Shown here: in pieces, positions 1 to 7,249 of the stretch
Layout of the letters: every line of letters begins with the position of its first letter
Numbering within the stretch: the first letter of the stretch is position 1
Origin: Mesorhizobium sp. L2C084A000
GTDB lineage: Bacteria; Pseudomonadota; Alphaproteobacteria; Rhizobiales; Rhizobiaceae
NCBI RefSeq assembly: GCF_000502875.1
Contig: NZ_AYWX01000007.1
Location: 147,464 to 185,459, forward strand
Length of the DNA stretch: 37,996 nucleotides
Direction: 5' to 3'
The notes under the pieces: generated by a model
Told to the model about the DNA's origin: nothing
The model's database searches: none
What the model saw: the letters and a program-made list of their open reading frames with translations, nothing else
Made by a program: the position numbers and the translations under genes

Positions 1-19
1 TCCCCACAAGGGGGAGGGT
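1..19. repeat. Possible fragment of a G/C-arm palindromic repeat inside hrpB
   Basis: The first bases read CCCC-acaa-GGGGGAGG. This resembles the inner arms of the 152-155 bp palindromes at 20957-21108 and 36201-36355 (CTCCCCC-gcaa-GGGGGAG). Only a fragment is visible because the window starts here, so membership in that family is inference. Confidence 0.35.
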
Positions 20-982
20 AAGTCAGCCGGTCCCCTGCTCGTCCACGCCTGGCCGGATCGGGTGGCGAAGGCGCGTGGCGAGCGTGGCCGTTTCGTGCTG
101 GCCAACGGCTCCGGCGCCATGCTCGACGCCGGCGATCCGCTGGCGGGCGAGCCGTTTCTGGTCGTCGCCGACCTGCAGGGCAAGGCACAGAATGCGCGCA
201 TCACGGCGGCGGCGGCGATCGGCGAGGACGATGTCCGCGCTGCGCTGGCGGACAGGATCGAGGTCCGCCGCGAAACGAGCTTCGACCGCGACAAGCGCGC
301 CGTGCGTGTGCGTGAAACCGTGCGCCTTGGCGCCATCACGCTCGCCGAACGCATGCTGCCGCCGCCAACGGGGCCCGACGCCGACCGCGCCGTCCTCGAT
401 GCGGTGCGCCAGCACGGGCTGTCGCTGCTGAATTGGAGCAAGGAGGCGCAAACGCTGCGCCAGCGGCTTGGCTGGCTGCATCGCGGCCTTGGCGCGCCTT
501 GGCCCGATATGGAGGATGCTGCTCTCATCGCGCGCCTCAATGACTGGCTGCTGCCTTACCTGTCCGGCGCGGCATCGTTTGCCGCCATAGATGCGGGCGT
601 TATCTCGGCCGGGCTGGCCAGCCTCGTGCCGCATGATCTGCAGCGCAGGATCGATACGCTGGCGCCGACCCATTTCGATGCCCCGTCGGGCAGCCATGTG
701 CCGATCCGCTATGACGGCGAATGGCCGGTGCTGGCGATTCGCGTGCAGGAGCTGTTCGGCCTCGACCGCCATCCTGCCATCGCCAATGGCAGTGTGCCGC
801 TGACGCTCGAACTCCTGTCGCCGGCGCACCGGCCAATCCAGACGACGCGCGACCTGCCCGGCTTCTGGCGCGGCTCCTGGGCCGATGTGCGCGCCGATAT
901 GCGCGGCCGTTATCCCAAGCACGTCTGGCCGGAAAACCCGCTGCTCGCGACCGCCACCGCCCGCGCAAAACCCAGAGCATGA
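2..982 (+). CDS. hrpB: ATP-dependent RNA helicase HrpB, C-terminal part (cut by window start)
   Basis: DEAH-type helicase of the HrpB family. Only the last 326 residues are present, so the helicase motor domains lie upstream of the window. Visible landmarks are an AWPDRVAKARG segment, ANGSGAMLDA, the KGLSVLNW-like HGLSLLNWSKEAQ, and the family signature RYPKHVWPENP near the end, followed by a short basic tail. These match the HrpB_C region of E. coli HrpB as I remember it. Its cellular role is poorly known; it is presumed to be an RNA helicase of the cytosol. The frame is open from base 2, and the first codons (PHKGEGKSAG) lie in a repeat-like arm (see findings). The TGA stop at 980-982 lies inside a palindromic element that starts at 976. 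Confidence 0.93.
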   Translation, partial: PHKGEGKSAGPLLVHAWPDRVAKARGERGRFVLANGSGAMLDAGDPLAGEPFLVVADLQGKAQNARITAAAAIGEDDVRAALADRIEVRRETSFDRDKRAVRVRETVRLGAITLAERMLPPPTGPDADRAVLDAVRQHGLSLLNWSKEAQTLRQRLGWLHRGLGAPWPDMEDAALIARLNDWLLPYLSGAASFAAIDAGVISAGLASLVPHDLQRRIDTLAPTHFDAPSGSHVPIRYDGEWPVLAIRVQELFGLDRHPAIANGSVPLTLELLSPAHRPIQTTRDLPGFWRGSWADVRADMRGRYPKHVWPENPLLATATARAKPRA

Positions 983-1021
983 TCCCAAAAAGTGGAAACC
1001 GGTTTTTGGAAAGGTCATGCT
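976..1021. repeat. Dispersed palindromic element, copy A
   Basis: A 46-bp imperfect palindrome. The outer arms are AGCATGA (976-982) and TCATGCT (1015-1021), and the core reads CCAAAAAGTGG-aaa-CCGGTTTTTGG. It shares the AAAAGTG...CGGTTTT core with copy B (29577-29643) and the stem-loop layout with copy C (11044-11082). From memory, elements of this shape are abundant between genes in rhizobial genomes. The left arm contains the hrpB stop codon. Confidence 0.7.
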
Positions 1022-1098
1022 CAAACAAGAAGTAGAGCCCCATCCGACTCCTCGGATTGGGGCGGGACCTAGCCTTCAGCGCTTCGCGGCTGTAATTC

Positions 1099-2430
1099 AT
1101 GGCCATGATCAACGTTTTGCGTTCGCCCGATTTCCAGCAGAGCCAGAGACTGCGCCTCAACACGCTGATCCGGTTGCGCTGGCTTGCCATTGTCGGTCAG
1201 AGCCTGACGGTGCTCGTCGTCGCCTATGGGCTGAAGTTTCCACTGCCGGTCAGCCTCTGCTTTGCCCTAATCGCCTGTTCGGCCTGGATGAACCTGTTTC
1301 TCGCCTTTCGCTTTCCGGCAGCGCACCGGCTCACGCCGCTTGCGGCCTTCGGCATCCTCATCTTCGACAGCCTGCAGCTTGCCGGCCTGCTCTACATGAC
1401 CGGCGGCCTCACCAACCCGTTCTCGCTGCTGATGACCGTGCCTGTCGTCATTTCGGCGACATCGCTGCCCCTGCGCCTGACCGCCATCCTCGGCGGGCTG
1501 GTCATGTCGGCGGCGACCTTTCTGGTCTTTGTCCATCTGCCGCTGCCCTGGCATGAGGACGCGCCGCTGGCGATGCCTTTTCTCTATGTCGCCGGCATGT
1601 GGATGGCGGTGCTGTCCTCGATCGCCTTCACCGCCATATACGCCTTCCGGGTGGCCGCCGAAGCCCGGCTTCTGGCCAATGCGCTCGCCGCAACCGAGCT
1701 CGTGCTGCAGCGCGAGCAGCACCTTTCGGCACTCGACGGGCTGGCCGCCGCGGCCGCGCACGAGCTCGGCACGCCGCTCGCCACCATCGCGCTTGTCGCC
1801 AAGGAGATGGAAAAGGCGCTCGGCAAGGATCCGAAATACGGGGAAGATGTGACGCTGTTGCGTTCGCAGAGCGAGCGTTGCCGCGAGATTCTCAAGCGGC
1901 TGACCAGCCTGTCCTCCGAGGGCGAGGCGCATCTTTCGCGATTGCCACTGACTTCGCTGGTCGAGGAGGTCACCGCGCCGCACCGGGACTTCGGCATCTC
2001 GATCAAGCTTCGGCCCGGCGAACGCATCGGCCCCGAGCCGGTCGGGCGACGCAATCCGGGCGTCATCTACGGCCTCGGCAACCTGGTCGAGAACGCCGTC
2101 GATTTTGCCCGCAAAAGCGTAACCGTGCGCTGGAGTTGGGACGAGGCCATCGTCACCTTCTCGATCATCGATGACGGCCCCGGCTTTCCAGCCGAGATCA
2201 TCGACCGCATCGGCGAGCCCTATATGTCGACGCGCCAAGGCAATGAAACAGGCGGCGGTCTGGGCCTCGGCCTGTTCATCGCCAAGACCCTGCTCGAACG
2301 CTCTGGTGCCGTGCTCGATTTCCGCAATTCGAGCGGCCTGGGCGAGGGCGCCATGGTCCAGATATCGTGGCCGCGTGGTGTGTTCCTCAATCCGGAAATC
2401 ACTTCGGCCAGCATGTTCGACACCGCCTGA
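1099..2430 (+). CDS. actS: Redox/acid-responsive sensor histidine kinase ActS (RegB/PrrB family)
   Basis: A membrane sensor kinase of 443 residues, the usual length for the RegB family. About six hydrophobic segments span residues 25-185. They include the family's quinone-binding heptapeptide GGLTNPF (102-108), between membrane segments. The phospho-acceptor is His221 in AAAAHELGTPLATI. Cys261 in ERCREIL matches the redox-active cysteine known in RegB. The ATP-binding domain shows LVENAVDFA (329-337), DDGPGF (358-363) and GGGLGLGLF (385-393). It would autophosphorylate under reducing or acid conditions and pass phosphate to ActR, encoded 85 bp downstream. In Sinorhizobium the pair is required for acid tolerance and redox control. 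The ATG at 1099 gives full length, but no strong ribosome site is seen. Confidence 0.95.
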   Translation: MAMINVLRSPDFQQSQRLRLNTLIRLRWLAIVGQSLTVLVVAYGLKFPLPVSLCFALIACSAWMNLFLAFRFPAAHRLTPLAAFGILIFDSLQLAGLLYMTGGLTNPFSLLMTVPVVISATSLPLRLTAILGGLVMSAATFLVFVHLPLPWHEDAPLAMPFLYVAGMWMAVLSSIAFTAIYAFRVAAEARLLANALAATELVLQREQHLSALDGLAAAAAHELGTPLATIALVAKEMEKALGKDPKYGEDVTLLRSQSERCREILKRLTSLSSEGEAHLSRLPLTSLVEEVTAPHRDFGISIKLRPGERIGPEPVGRRNPGVIYGLGNLVENAVDFARKSVTVRWSWDEAIVTFSIIDDGPGFPAEIIDRIGEPYMSTRQGNETGGGLGLGLFIAKTLLERSGAVLDFRNSSGLGEGAMVQISWPRGVFLNPEITSASMFDTA

Positions 2431-2515
2431 GAGCCTTGAAGGACCTCTAAAAATTGGACAAGGAGGCTCAGGAACTATATTTGCGTAAAATTAAGGCAGC
2501 AGGAATTTTGAGACT

Positions 2516-3079
2516 ATGACAGGCGACGAGAATATTGGCGCAATGGTTGAAGGCGAGGACACCTCGCTGCTTGTCGTCGATGACGACAAGCCGTTCCTCA
2601 CGCGTCTGGCCCGCGCCATGGAAGCCAGGGGCTTCGTGGTCGAGACGGCCGAGAGCGTCGAGGAGGCGGTTGCCAAGGCGCGCGCCAATCCACCCGCCTA
2701 CGCCGTGGTCGACATGCGGCTCGGCGACGGCAACGGCCTCGACGTGGTCGCGGCCATCCGCGAAAAGCGCGAGGATTCCCGCACCATCATCCTGACCGGC
2801 TACGGCAACATCGCCACCGCGGTGACCGCGGTGAAGCTCGGTGCGGTCGATTATCTCTCCAAGCCCGCCGACGCCGATGATATCTTCGCGGCACTCACCC
2901 GCACCGCCGGCGAGCGCGCGGCGCCGCCGGAAAACCCGATGTCAGCCGACCGCGTTCGATGGGAGCATATCCAGCGCGTCTATGAGATGTGCGAGCGCAA
3001 CGTCTCCGAGACAGCGCGCCGGCTCAACATGCACCGACGCACCTTGCAGCGCATACTGGCCAAGCGGGCGCCGCGTTAA
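2516..3079 (+). CDS. actR: Response regulator ActR (RegA/PrrA family)
   Basis: A 187-residue cytosolic regulator with an N-terminal receiver domain and a short Fis-type helix-turn-helix, the two-domain layout of RegA/PrrA/ActR. The acidic pocket is DDD (22-24), the phospho-acceptor is Asp66 in VVDMRLGDG, and Thr94 (IILTGYG) and Lys116 (LSKPAD) complete the switch site. The C-terminal helices (ERNVSETARRLNMHRRTLQR, about 159-178) are the highly conserved DNA-binding segment of this family. It is the partner of ActS just upstream and is probably co-transcribed with it or has its own promoter in the 85-bp gap. The ATG at 2516 is preceded by AGGA about 12 bases away; the internal Met10 has no ribosome site. 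Confidence 0.95.
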   Translation: MTGDENIGAMVEGEDTSLLVVDDDKPFLTRLARAMEARGFVVETAESVEEAVAKARANPPAYAVVDMRLGDGNGLDVVAAIREKREDSRTIILTGYGNIATAVTAVKLGAVDYLSKPADADDIFAALTRTAGERAAPPENPMSADRVRWEHIQRVYEMCERNVSETARRLNMHRRTLQRILAKRAPR

Positions 3080-3142
3080 GGCCGCCGTTTCCCATCTTGC
3101 GGGATCGAAGCCCGCCAAAACAGACGGCATGACGGAGGCGAC

Positions 3143-4351
3143 ATGCAGGACTTGAAGCATCGGCCGGTTTCCGTCTTCCGCGAATTCCTCGATAGTGAAG
3201 CGGCTGGCGGCATCATCCTGATGGTGGCGGCGGCACTGGCCCTGATCGTCGCCAATTCGCCGCTCGCCGAAACCTATTTCTCCGCGCTCCACGCCTATCT
3301 CGGCCCGCTCAGCGTCTCGCATTGGGTCAATGACGGGCTGATGGCGGTGTTCTTCCTGCTCGTCGGACTGGAGATCAAGCGCGAGATGCTGGACGGCCAG
3401 CTCTCCACCTGGCCCCGGCGCGTGCTGCCCGGCATTGCAGCCGCCGGCGGCATGGTGGTTCCCGCACTCGTCTATGTGGCCGTCAACCGCGACAATGCGG
3501 CCGCCCTGTCCGGCTGGGCGATCCCGACCGCCACCGACATCGCTTTCGCGCTCGGCGTGCTGTCGCTGCTCGGCAGCCGCGTGCCGGCTTCGCTGAAGGT
3601 GTTCCTCACAGCACTGGCGATCATCGACGACCTCGGTGCCGTCATCATCATCGCCATCTTCTACACCAGCGGCCTGTCGCTGGCTTATCTGGGTGCTGCC
3701 TTCGCCGTCATTGCCGCGCTTGTCGTGCTCAACCGCATGCGGGTGATGACGCTGGTTCCCTATCTCGTGCTCGGCGTCATCTTGTGGATGCTGGTGCTGA
3801 AATCCGGCGTCCATGCCACGCTCGCCGGCGTGGCGCTGGCGCTGACCATCCCGCTTGAGCGCTCCGCCGGCATCGGCCACGATCTCGACCATTCGCCGCT
3901 GCACCGGCTCGAGCACGGCCTGCACAAGATTGTGGCCTTCGTCGTCATCCCGATCTTCGGCTTTGCCAATGCCGGCGTTTCGCTGGCCGGCCTCAGCGTC
4001 AGTGCGCTGATCGAGCCGTTGACGCTGGGTGTCGCCGCCGGCCTGGTGGTTGGCAAGCTGGTCGGCGTGTTCGGCTCCTCGGCACTTGCGATCCGGCTCG
4101 GTCTTGCCGACCTGCCCGCCAATGCCGGCTGGACGCACATGATCGGCATATCGCTGCTGTGCGGCATCGGCTTCACCATGAGCCTGTTCATCGGCCTGCT
4201 CGCCTTCGCCGGCGACGTGGCGCTGCAGGACGCGGTCAAGGTCGGCATCCTCGCCGGCTCCTTCATCGCCGCCATTCTGGGTGCTGCCGTGCTGCTCATG
4301 GCGCCCGCCAAGGGTGGCGTGGAGGACGATGAAGAGCAGAGCCGGTCATAG
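3143..4351 (+). CDS. nhaA: Na+/H+ antiporter NhaA
   Basis: An inner-membrane antiporter of 402 residues that exports Na+ (or Li+) in exchange for protons. The family's functional residues are all visible: VGLEIKRE near 74-81 (pH-sensing Glu), Thr131-Asp132 in [11 protein letters not shown], the ion-binding Asp162-Asp163 in AIIDDLGA, and Lys305 in GLVVGKLVG. Length and about 12 hydrophobic segments agree with E. coli NhaA. The start ATG at 3143 has a good ribosome site (GGAGG, 3135-3139 region). It follows actR by 63 bp on the same strand, so read-through from actSR is possible. That would place a pH and sodium homeostasis pump beside the acid-tolerance regulators. It converges with mmcB, with 16 bp between the stop codons. 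Confidence 0.96.
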   Translation: MQDLKHRPVSVFREFLDSEAAGGIILMVAAALALIVANSPLAETYFSALHAYLGPLSVSHWVNDGLMAVFFLLVGLEIKREMLDGQLSTWPRRVLPGIAAAGGMVVPALVYVAVNRDNAAALSGWAIPTATDIAFALGVLSLLGSRVPASLKVFLTALAIIDDLGAVIIIAIFYTSGLSLAYLGAAFAVIAALVVLNRMRVMTLVPYLVLGVILWMLVLKSGVHATLAGVALALTIPLERSAGIGHDLDHSPLHRLEHGLHKIVAFVVIPIFGFANAGVSLAGLSVSALIEPLTLGVAAGLVVGKLVGVFGSSALAIRLGLADLPANAGWTHMIGISLLCGIGFTMSLFIGLLAFAGDVALQDAVKVGILAGSFIAAILGAAVLLMAPAKGGVEDDEEQSRS

Positions 4352-4367
4352 ACTGAAGGACGGGCCG

Positions 4368-4880
4368 TTACTCGCTCTCACCCTCCAGCGCCGGCACCGA
4401 CACGCCGGCAAGCTCTGCCGCCAGCAGCCGCGAAGCGCCGGCCCGCGCGACCCGCAGCATCAGCGCCTTGCGCGTTGCCGCTGCCATGCGGTGCTCGGGC
4501 GCATCGCGCAGGATCTCGGCGCCATAGCCGTCGGAAAGGATGAAGCCGCATTCCTGCGGAAAGATTTCCGAGGGCACGCCGGGATGGGTGGCGAAGAAGA
4601 AGCGGTCGGAATGCAGCCGGTAGTCGGGCCATTTGCGGTCGACCCTGAAATCCTCGATCGAGGATTTGATCTCGATTATCCAGATATCGCCCTGCCGGGT
4701 CAGCGCGACGAGGTCGGCGCGGCGGCCCGTGGCCAGCGACAGCTCGGGCAACACATGTGCGCCCATATCCATGAGCAGCCGCTGTACGCCGCGCCGCACC
4801 AGCATGGCGCGTTCGGACTGGCGGCCGTCGATGAGAGGATTGATGGGGATGGGGGAGATGATCGGCATGCCAGGCACCAT
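4368..4880 (-). CDS. mmcB: MmcB-family DNA repair protein (putative endonuclease)
   Basis: A protein of 170 residues matching the MmcB family of alphaproteobacteria. In Caulobacter this family is SOS-controlled and needed for mitomycin C resistance. It has a PD-(D/E)xK nuclease-like core: Glu46 in LPELSL, Asp56 in GRRADLVAL, then Glu70 and Lys72 in WIIEIKSS. The rest (KWPDYRLHSDRFFFATH) also fits the family. It presumably cleaves or processes crosslinked DNA, but this activity is not shown by sequence. The ATG at 4880 is chosen for length; Met5 at 4868 is an alternative, and neither has a clear ribosome site. A GTTC/GAAC dyad lies 11-25 bp upstream of 4880. Confidence 0.85.
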   Translation of the reverse strand: MVPGMPIISPIPINPLIDGRQSERAMLVRRGVQRLLMDMGAHVLPELSLATGRRADLVALTRQGDIWIIEIKSSIEDFRVDRKWPDYRLHSDRFFFATHPGVPSEIFPQECGFILSDGYGAEILRDAPEHRMAAATRKALMLRVARAGASRLLAAELAGVSVPALEGESE

Positions 4881-4890
4881 GCCAGATTCT

Positions 4891-4905
4891 GTTCACGGTT
4901 TGAAC
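4891..4905. promoter_or_regulatory. GTTC-N7-GAAC dyad upstream of mmcB, possible LexA-like site
   Basis: The sequence GTTC-acggttt-GAAC sits 11 bp upstream of the mmcB start codon. Alphaproteobacterial LexA usually binds direct repeats GTTC-N7-GTTC. Here the spacing is right but the second half-site is inverted, so this is only a suggestive match. Confidence 0.3.
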
Positions 4906-4961
4906 CTGTTTTATGTGGGCGCTTTCAGGTAATCGTCGGGCTTCCACTCTTTCATCGCGGG

Positions 4962-5150
4962 CTACTTCCGCGCGATCCATTCCGCTAAACCGGGCTCAAT
5001 GTCGTCGCTATCCGTATACTCCCGGATCAAAAGCTCGGCCTCGGCCCGCCATTTGTCCTCTGGAATGTTCTTCTGGATGACGATTTTTATGAACGCGCTG
5101 CGCAAAATATCGCAGTCAAAAGCCGATACCGAGCTATCGAACTGAGACAT
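4962..5150 (-). CDS. Small hypothetical protein (62 aa)
   Basis: I do not recognise this protein. It would be 62 residues, soluble, with an amphipathic helical look in the segment DILRSAFIKIVIQ and an acidic end (REYTDSDDIEPGLAEWIARK). The start at 5150 is preferred over the upstream ATG at 5168 because GAGG lies 6 bases before it. It lies upstream of mmcB on the same strand, 81 bp away, so co-expression is possible. Evidence for coding is a clean ribosome site and normal amino-acid composition only. Confidence 0.5.
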   Translation of the reverse strand: MSQFDSSVSAFDCDILRSAFIKIVIQKNIPEDKWRAEAELLIREYTDSDDIEPGLAEWIARK

Positions 5151-5476
5151 GGCCAACCTCCCATCCATAAGGGCGGGAGCTTAGCGTTACTCTCAATCAC
5201 CGGTGCGCCGTTAACCCGTAGCCGGTGACCTTGGGATTTTAATACGCTGTGAGGTGGCTTCAATAAGGATTCACTGTACATTTTTAACCAAGCGGCTGGG
5301 CCTCAATTGCCGGCCAATTCGCGCGCTCTAGCTCCCGGCAGGCGGCAACCCCTCAAAGAAGCCGCAGTGGCCGGCGCGGATCATCATTCATCCGGCAACC
5401 TGCGCCGGCCATTTTGGCGTTAGGCCTGTCAAATATATAACCGCCTTTATGTAGGCGATCGTGTAGTTGTCGGACC
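5151..5476. other. Intergenic region without a convincing gene
   Basis: These 326 bp separate the 62-residue gene from the SMR gene. A relatively A+T-rich patch at about 5234-5291 could hold a promoter for the minus-strand genes, but no clear -35/-10 pair was found. The short open frames here have no ribosome sites or family features. Confidence 0.5.
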
Positions 5477-5808
5477 TCAATGAACGCCCGTTTTGGACAG
5501 CAGGTTTAAAACCAGCACTCCAGCCAAGATCAGGCCCATGCCGACAAAACCTGCCACGTCGGGCCGTTGCCCGTAGACAATCCAAGCGACCAGCGCGACC
5601 AGAACAATGCCGCCGCCCGCCCATACTGCATAGGCAACGCCGACCGGTATGCGGTCCAGCACCTGGGACAGAAAGAAAAACGCCGTGGCGTAACCGAGCA
5701 GCACCAACATCGACGGGCCAAGCCTGGTGAAGCCTTCCGAGGCCTCATCGCGCTGGTCGCGATGACCTCACCGACAATAGCCAGGGCAAGAATGGCATAA
5801 GCTGGCAT
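5477..5808 (-). pseudogene. SMR-family small multidrug efflux pump, single-base frameshift
   Basis: The sequence encodes a typical EmrE/QacE-type four-helix drug/proton antiporter split between two frames. The first 21 residues (start 5808) contain the proton/drug-binding Glu14 in [12 protein letters not shown]. One base is missing at about 5745 (ATG-AGG where ATG-AAG-GCC is expected). Restoring it joins the rest in frame: [20 protein letters not shown], then [12 protein letters not shown] with the substrate-site Tyr/Trp, and [15 protein letters not shown]. The restored protein would be 110 residues, the normal SMR length. The start has GGAGG about 8 bases upstream. It is either a recent natural inactivation or a sequencing error; no other damage is visible. 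Confidence 0.85.
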
Positions 5809-6000
5809 TCGATGAACCTCCAGTGGCGGGAGGCATCTAATGATCAGAACGCTACGATGGCGTCACGTTCACTTTCCCGTGATCGTGCCTCGCCGCGAGC
5901 GGCGCAGAGTCTCGTCGATTGCAAGGGCGCGCGCCTGTCCGATGAGGCCCACCCAGCTACACTCCGGGCTGCGTCGCTCCTGTTAATTAGCTAGAGCGAA
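5809..6000. other. Intergenic region upstream of the SMR gene and candidate RNA
   Basis: It holds the SMR ribosome site (GGAGG near 5818-5822 on the minus strand) and a small GC hairpin near 5890-5905. A 60-residue plus-strand frame at 5812-5994 lacks coding character. Nothing else is supported. Confidence 0.45.
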
Positions 6001-6011
6001 TATAAGTGAAA

Positions 6012-6203
6012 GGTGATATTTTCGAAGCAGCCGGGGCTCCCCCAATACACCCCGCTCCGGTCAGGCCCGGTGGCGGTCCACCCAAAGGAAGGCTACCGGG
6101 CCGATCCCTGCAACCAACCGGTGACCCGCTCGTTGACCCATGCCGGGTTGATCCCCCGGCACTCCAGGACCTGCCCGCTGCCGAGGGGCGGCGGGCCTTT
6201 TTT
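6012..6203 (+). ncRNA. Candidate structured RNA ending in a rho-independent terminator
   Basis: No convincing plus-strand gene lies here, yet the segment has successive hairpins and a strong plus-strand terminator. Stems are CGGGG/CCCCG (6032-6036 with 6050-6054), an 8-bp perfect GGCCCGGT/ACCGGGCC (6064-6071 with 6095-6102), and a 6-bp perfect GCCGGG/CCCGGC (6142-6147 with 6155-6160). The terminator stem is at 6174-6195. A TATAAG at 6001-6006 could be a -10 box, so the 5' end near 6012 is a guess. It matches no RNA family I can name. The alternative is a remnant of a minus-strand coding sequence (an open frame runs antisense here) with incidental GC pairing. Confidence 0.35.
6174..6203 (+). 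terminator. Strong rho-independent terminator
   Basis: A 9-bp stem CCCGCTGCC/GGCGGCGGG (one T-G wobble) with the tetraloop GAGG at 6183-6186 is followed by six T residues at 6198-6203. It works for plus-strand transcription, although the neighbouring annotated genes lie on the minus strand. Confidence 0.7.
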
Positions 6204-6276
6204 ACCGATTGGGTTCAAGCCTGCAGCGATAGCGAAGGCGCCGGCGGACTCCGGGACCTTCGCGTTGCAGGTCTCG

Positions 6277-6594
6277 TCAGAAGTGGATCCAGAAGGATCT
6301 GCGGAAACACCTGCGGCGCCAGGAACCGTGGCGCCAATAGCGACGGCAAACCCGCCTCCACCCGCGTCGACGACGGCGGCGGTGCCACCTGCGGTGCCGC
6401 ACGAACTCGACGCCGTCCTGGACATCGGGACCATCCGGGTCGAGAATGTCGTCGGACGGTTTGTCGAGCTCATCGAGAATGCCCGGCCCCGTATTGGGGA
6501 TGCCGGCCAAGGCGGTGGCAGGACGCGCGATTGCGACGACGGTCGCAGCCCCTGCCAGCCCAAGCATTCTAGTCAGAAACAATCGCCGATCCAT
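6277..6594 (-). CDS. Exported Arg/Trp-rich basic protein with twin-arginine-like signal
   Basis: A protein of 105 residues with three visible parts. The N-terminus MDRRLFLTRMLGLAGAATVV is a signal sequence with an RR-x-FLT motif, suggesting Tat export. It continues to ATALA as a possible cleavage site near residue 30. A short acidic middle (GILDELDKPSDDILDPDGPD) follows. The last 45 residues are dense in Arg, Trp, His and Tyr (RHRRWHRRRRRRGWRRVCRR), with several Cys. I recall similar small exported proteins in Mesorhizobium, but no function is known. Binding of an acidic surface polymer, nucleic acid or metal is conceivable. The start at 6594 has GGAG 6 bases upstream; the ATG at 6606 overlaps that site and is rejected. 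Confidence 0.7.
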   Translation of the reverse strand: MDRRLFLTRMLGLAGAATVVAIARPATALAGIPNTGPGILDELDKPSDDILDPDGPDVQDGVEFVRHRRWHRRRRRRGWRRVCRRYWRHGSWRRRCFRRSFWIHF

Positions 6595-6758
6595 GCCAAT
6601 CTCCATCGTTGATCATTGCAACAAGGGAAGACATAGCGCGTCAGATTGACGCGCCCAGATGCCGAAGAAAATTGGATCAATCGCTCTGCTGTGCCGGCGG
6701 TGGGCCTATTTAGCGATCTCTGACAATCCACGCGGCCAAATGCGCCTGTTCCCGGGGA

Positions 6759-7190
6759 TCATTCCTCCGACAAGCCGGTCGCCGTTGCGTCCGTTTCGAT
6801 GCTCACCGGCACGCCCTGGCGCAGGGAGTTGCTGACCGTGGAAATCGCCGCGGCCCTTGTGATGATCTCCGCCGGGTCGGAGCCGTCCAGCGTCGTGCAG
6901 GAAACCGTCATGGTTGACGAAGTCGCGAGCAAAGGCTTGCCTTCGAGGTTCAGCGTCACGGTCACGGCGATCTTGTTGAGCGTTATGCCCATTTCCTCGG
7001 CAACGTAGCGAAGGTCGTTGCAGAAGTAGCCGCCGATCGCCAGGGCGAGCAGCTGGCCGCCATTGAAGCCCAGGCCCATGCCGCCGGCCTTGCCTTCGGG
7101 CCGGTCGACGATGATCGTGTGGCCGCCGGCCCAGCCCATGGCCGCCTGCGTGCCCCCCATATTGCGCAGTTCGACGCTCATCGAGACCAT
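6759..7190 (-). CDS. OsmC/Ohr-family protein (predicted thiol peroxidase-like)
   Basis: A 143-residue protein of the OsmC superfamily, whose members reduce organic hydroperoxides using a cysteine pair. Features are GGHTIIVDRPEGKAGGMGLGFNGGQLLALAIGG-type N-terminal sequence, Cys57 in GGYFCNDLRYVAEE and Cys98 in TVSCTTLDG, plus a C-terminal helix with SNSLRQGVPV. The two cysteines are placed as in OsmC-like enzymes, so peroxidase activity is plausible but not certain. The start at 7190 is chosen because GGAGG lies 10 bases upstream; a longer frame reaching 7250 has no ribosome site. It lies just downstream of the copper regulator gene on the same strand (59 bp gap), so co-transcription with cueR is likely. 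Confidence 0.85.
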   Translation of the reverse strand: MVSMSVELRNMGGTQAAMGWAGGHTIIVDRPEGKAGGMGLGFNGGQLLALAIGGYFCNDLRYVAEEMGITLNKIAVTVTLNLEGKPLLATSSTMTVSCTTLDGSDPAEIITRAAAISTVSNSLRQGVPVSIETDATATGLSEE

Positions 7191-7249
7191 TTGTGGACGT
7201 CCTCCCGGCAGGAGTCGACCAGGCGTCGGGCCTCGTCGACGTAGGGTCA

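Noticed and set aside
5812..5994. A 60-residue plus-strand frame
   Set aside because: Low-complexity Ser/Arg/Ala content and no ribosome site; it overlaps the SMR upstream region.
6060..6110. Similarity to signal recognition particle RNA (GGTCAGGCCCGG)
   Set aside because: The essential GGAAGGAAGCAGCC continuation and the apical tetraloop pairing are absent.
6205..6225. A tRNA T-loop-like GGGTTCAAGCC
   Set aside because: No acceptor stem, anticodon arm or CCA end can be drawn around it.
6006..6612. Two overlapping plus-strand frames of about 190-200 residues
   Set aside because: Pro/Ala/Arg-rich without motifs, and they overlap the exported basic protein gene and the terminator at 6174-6203.
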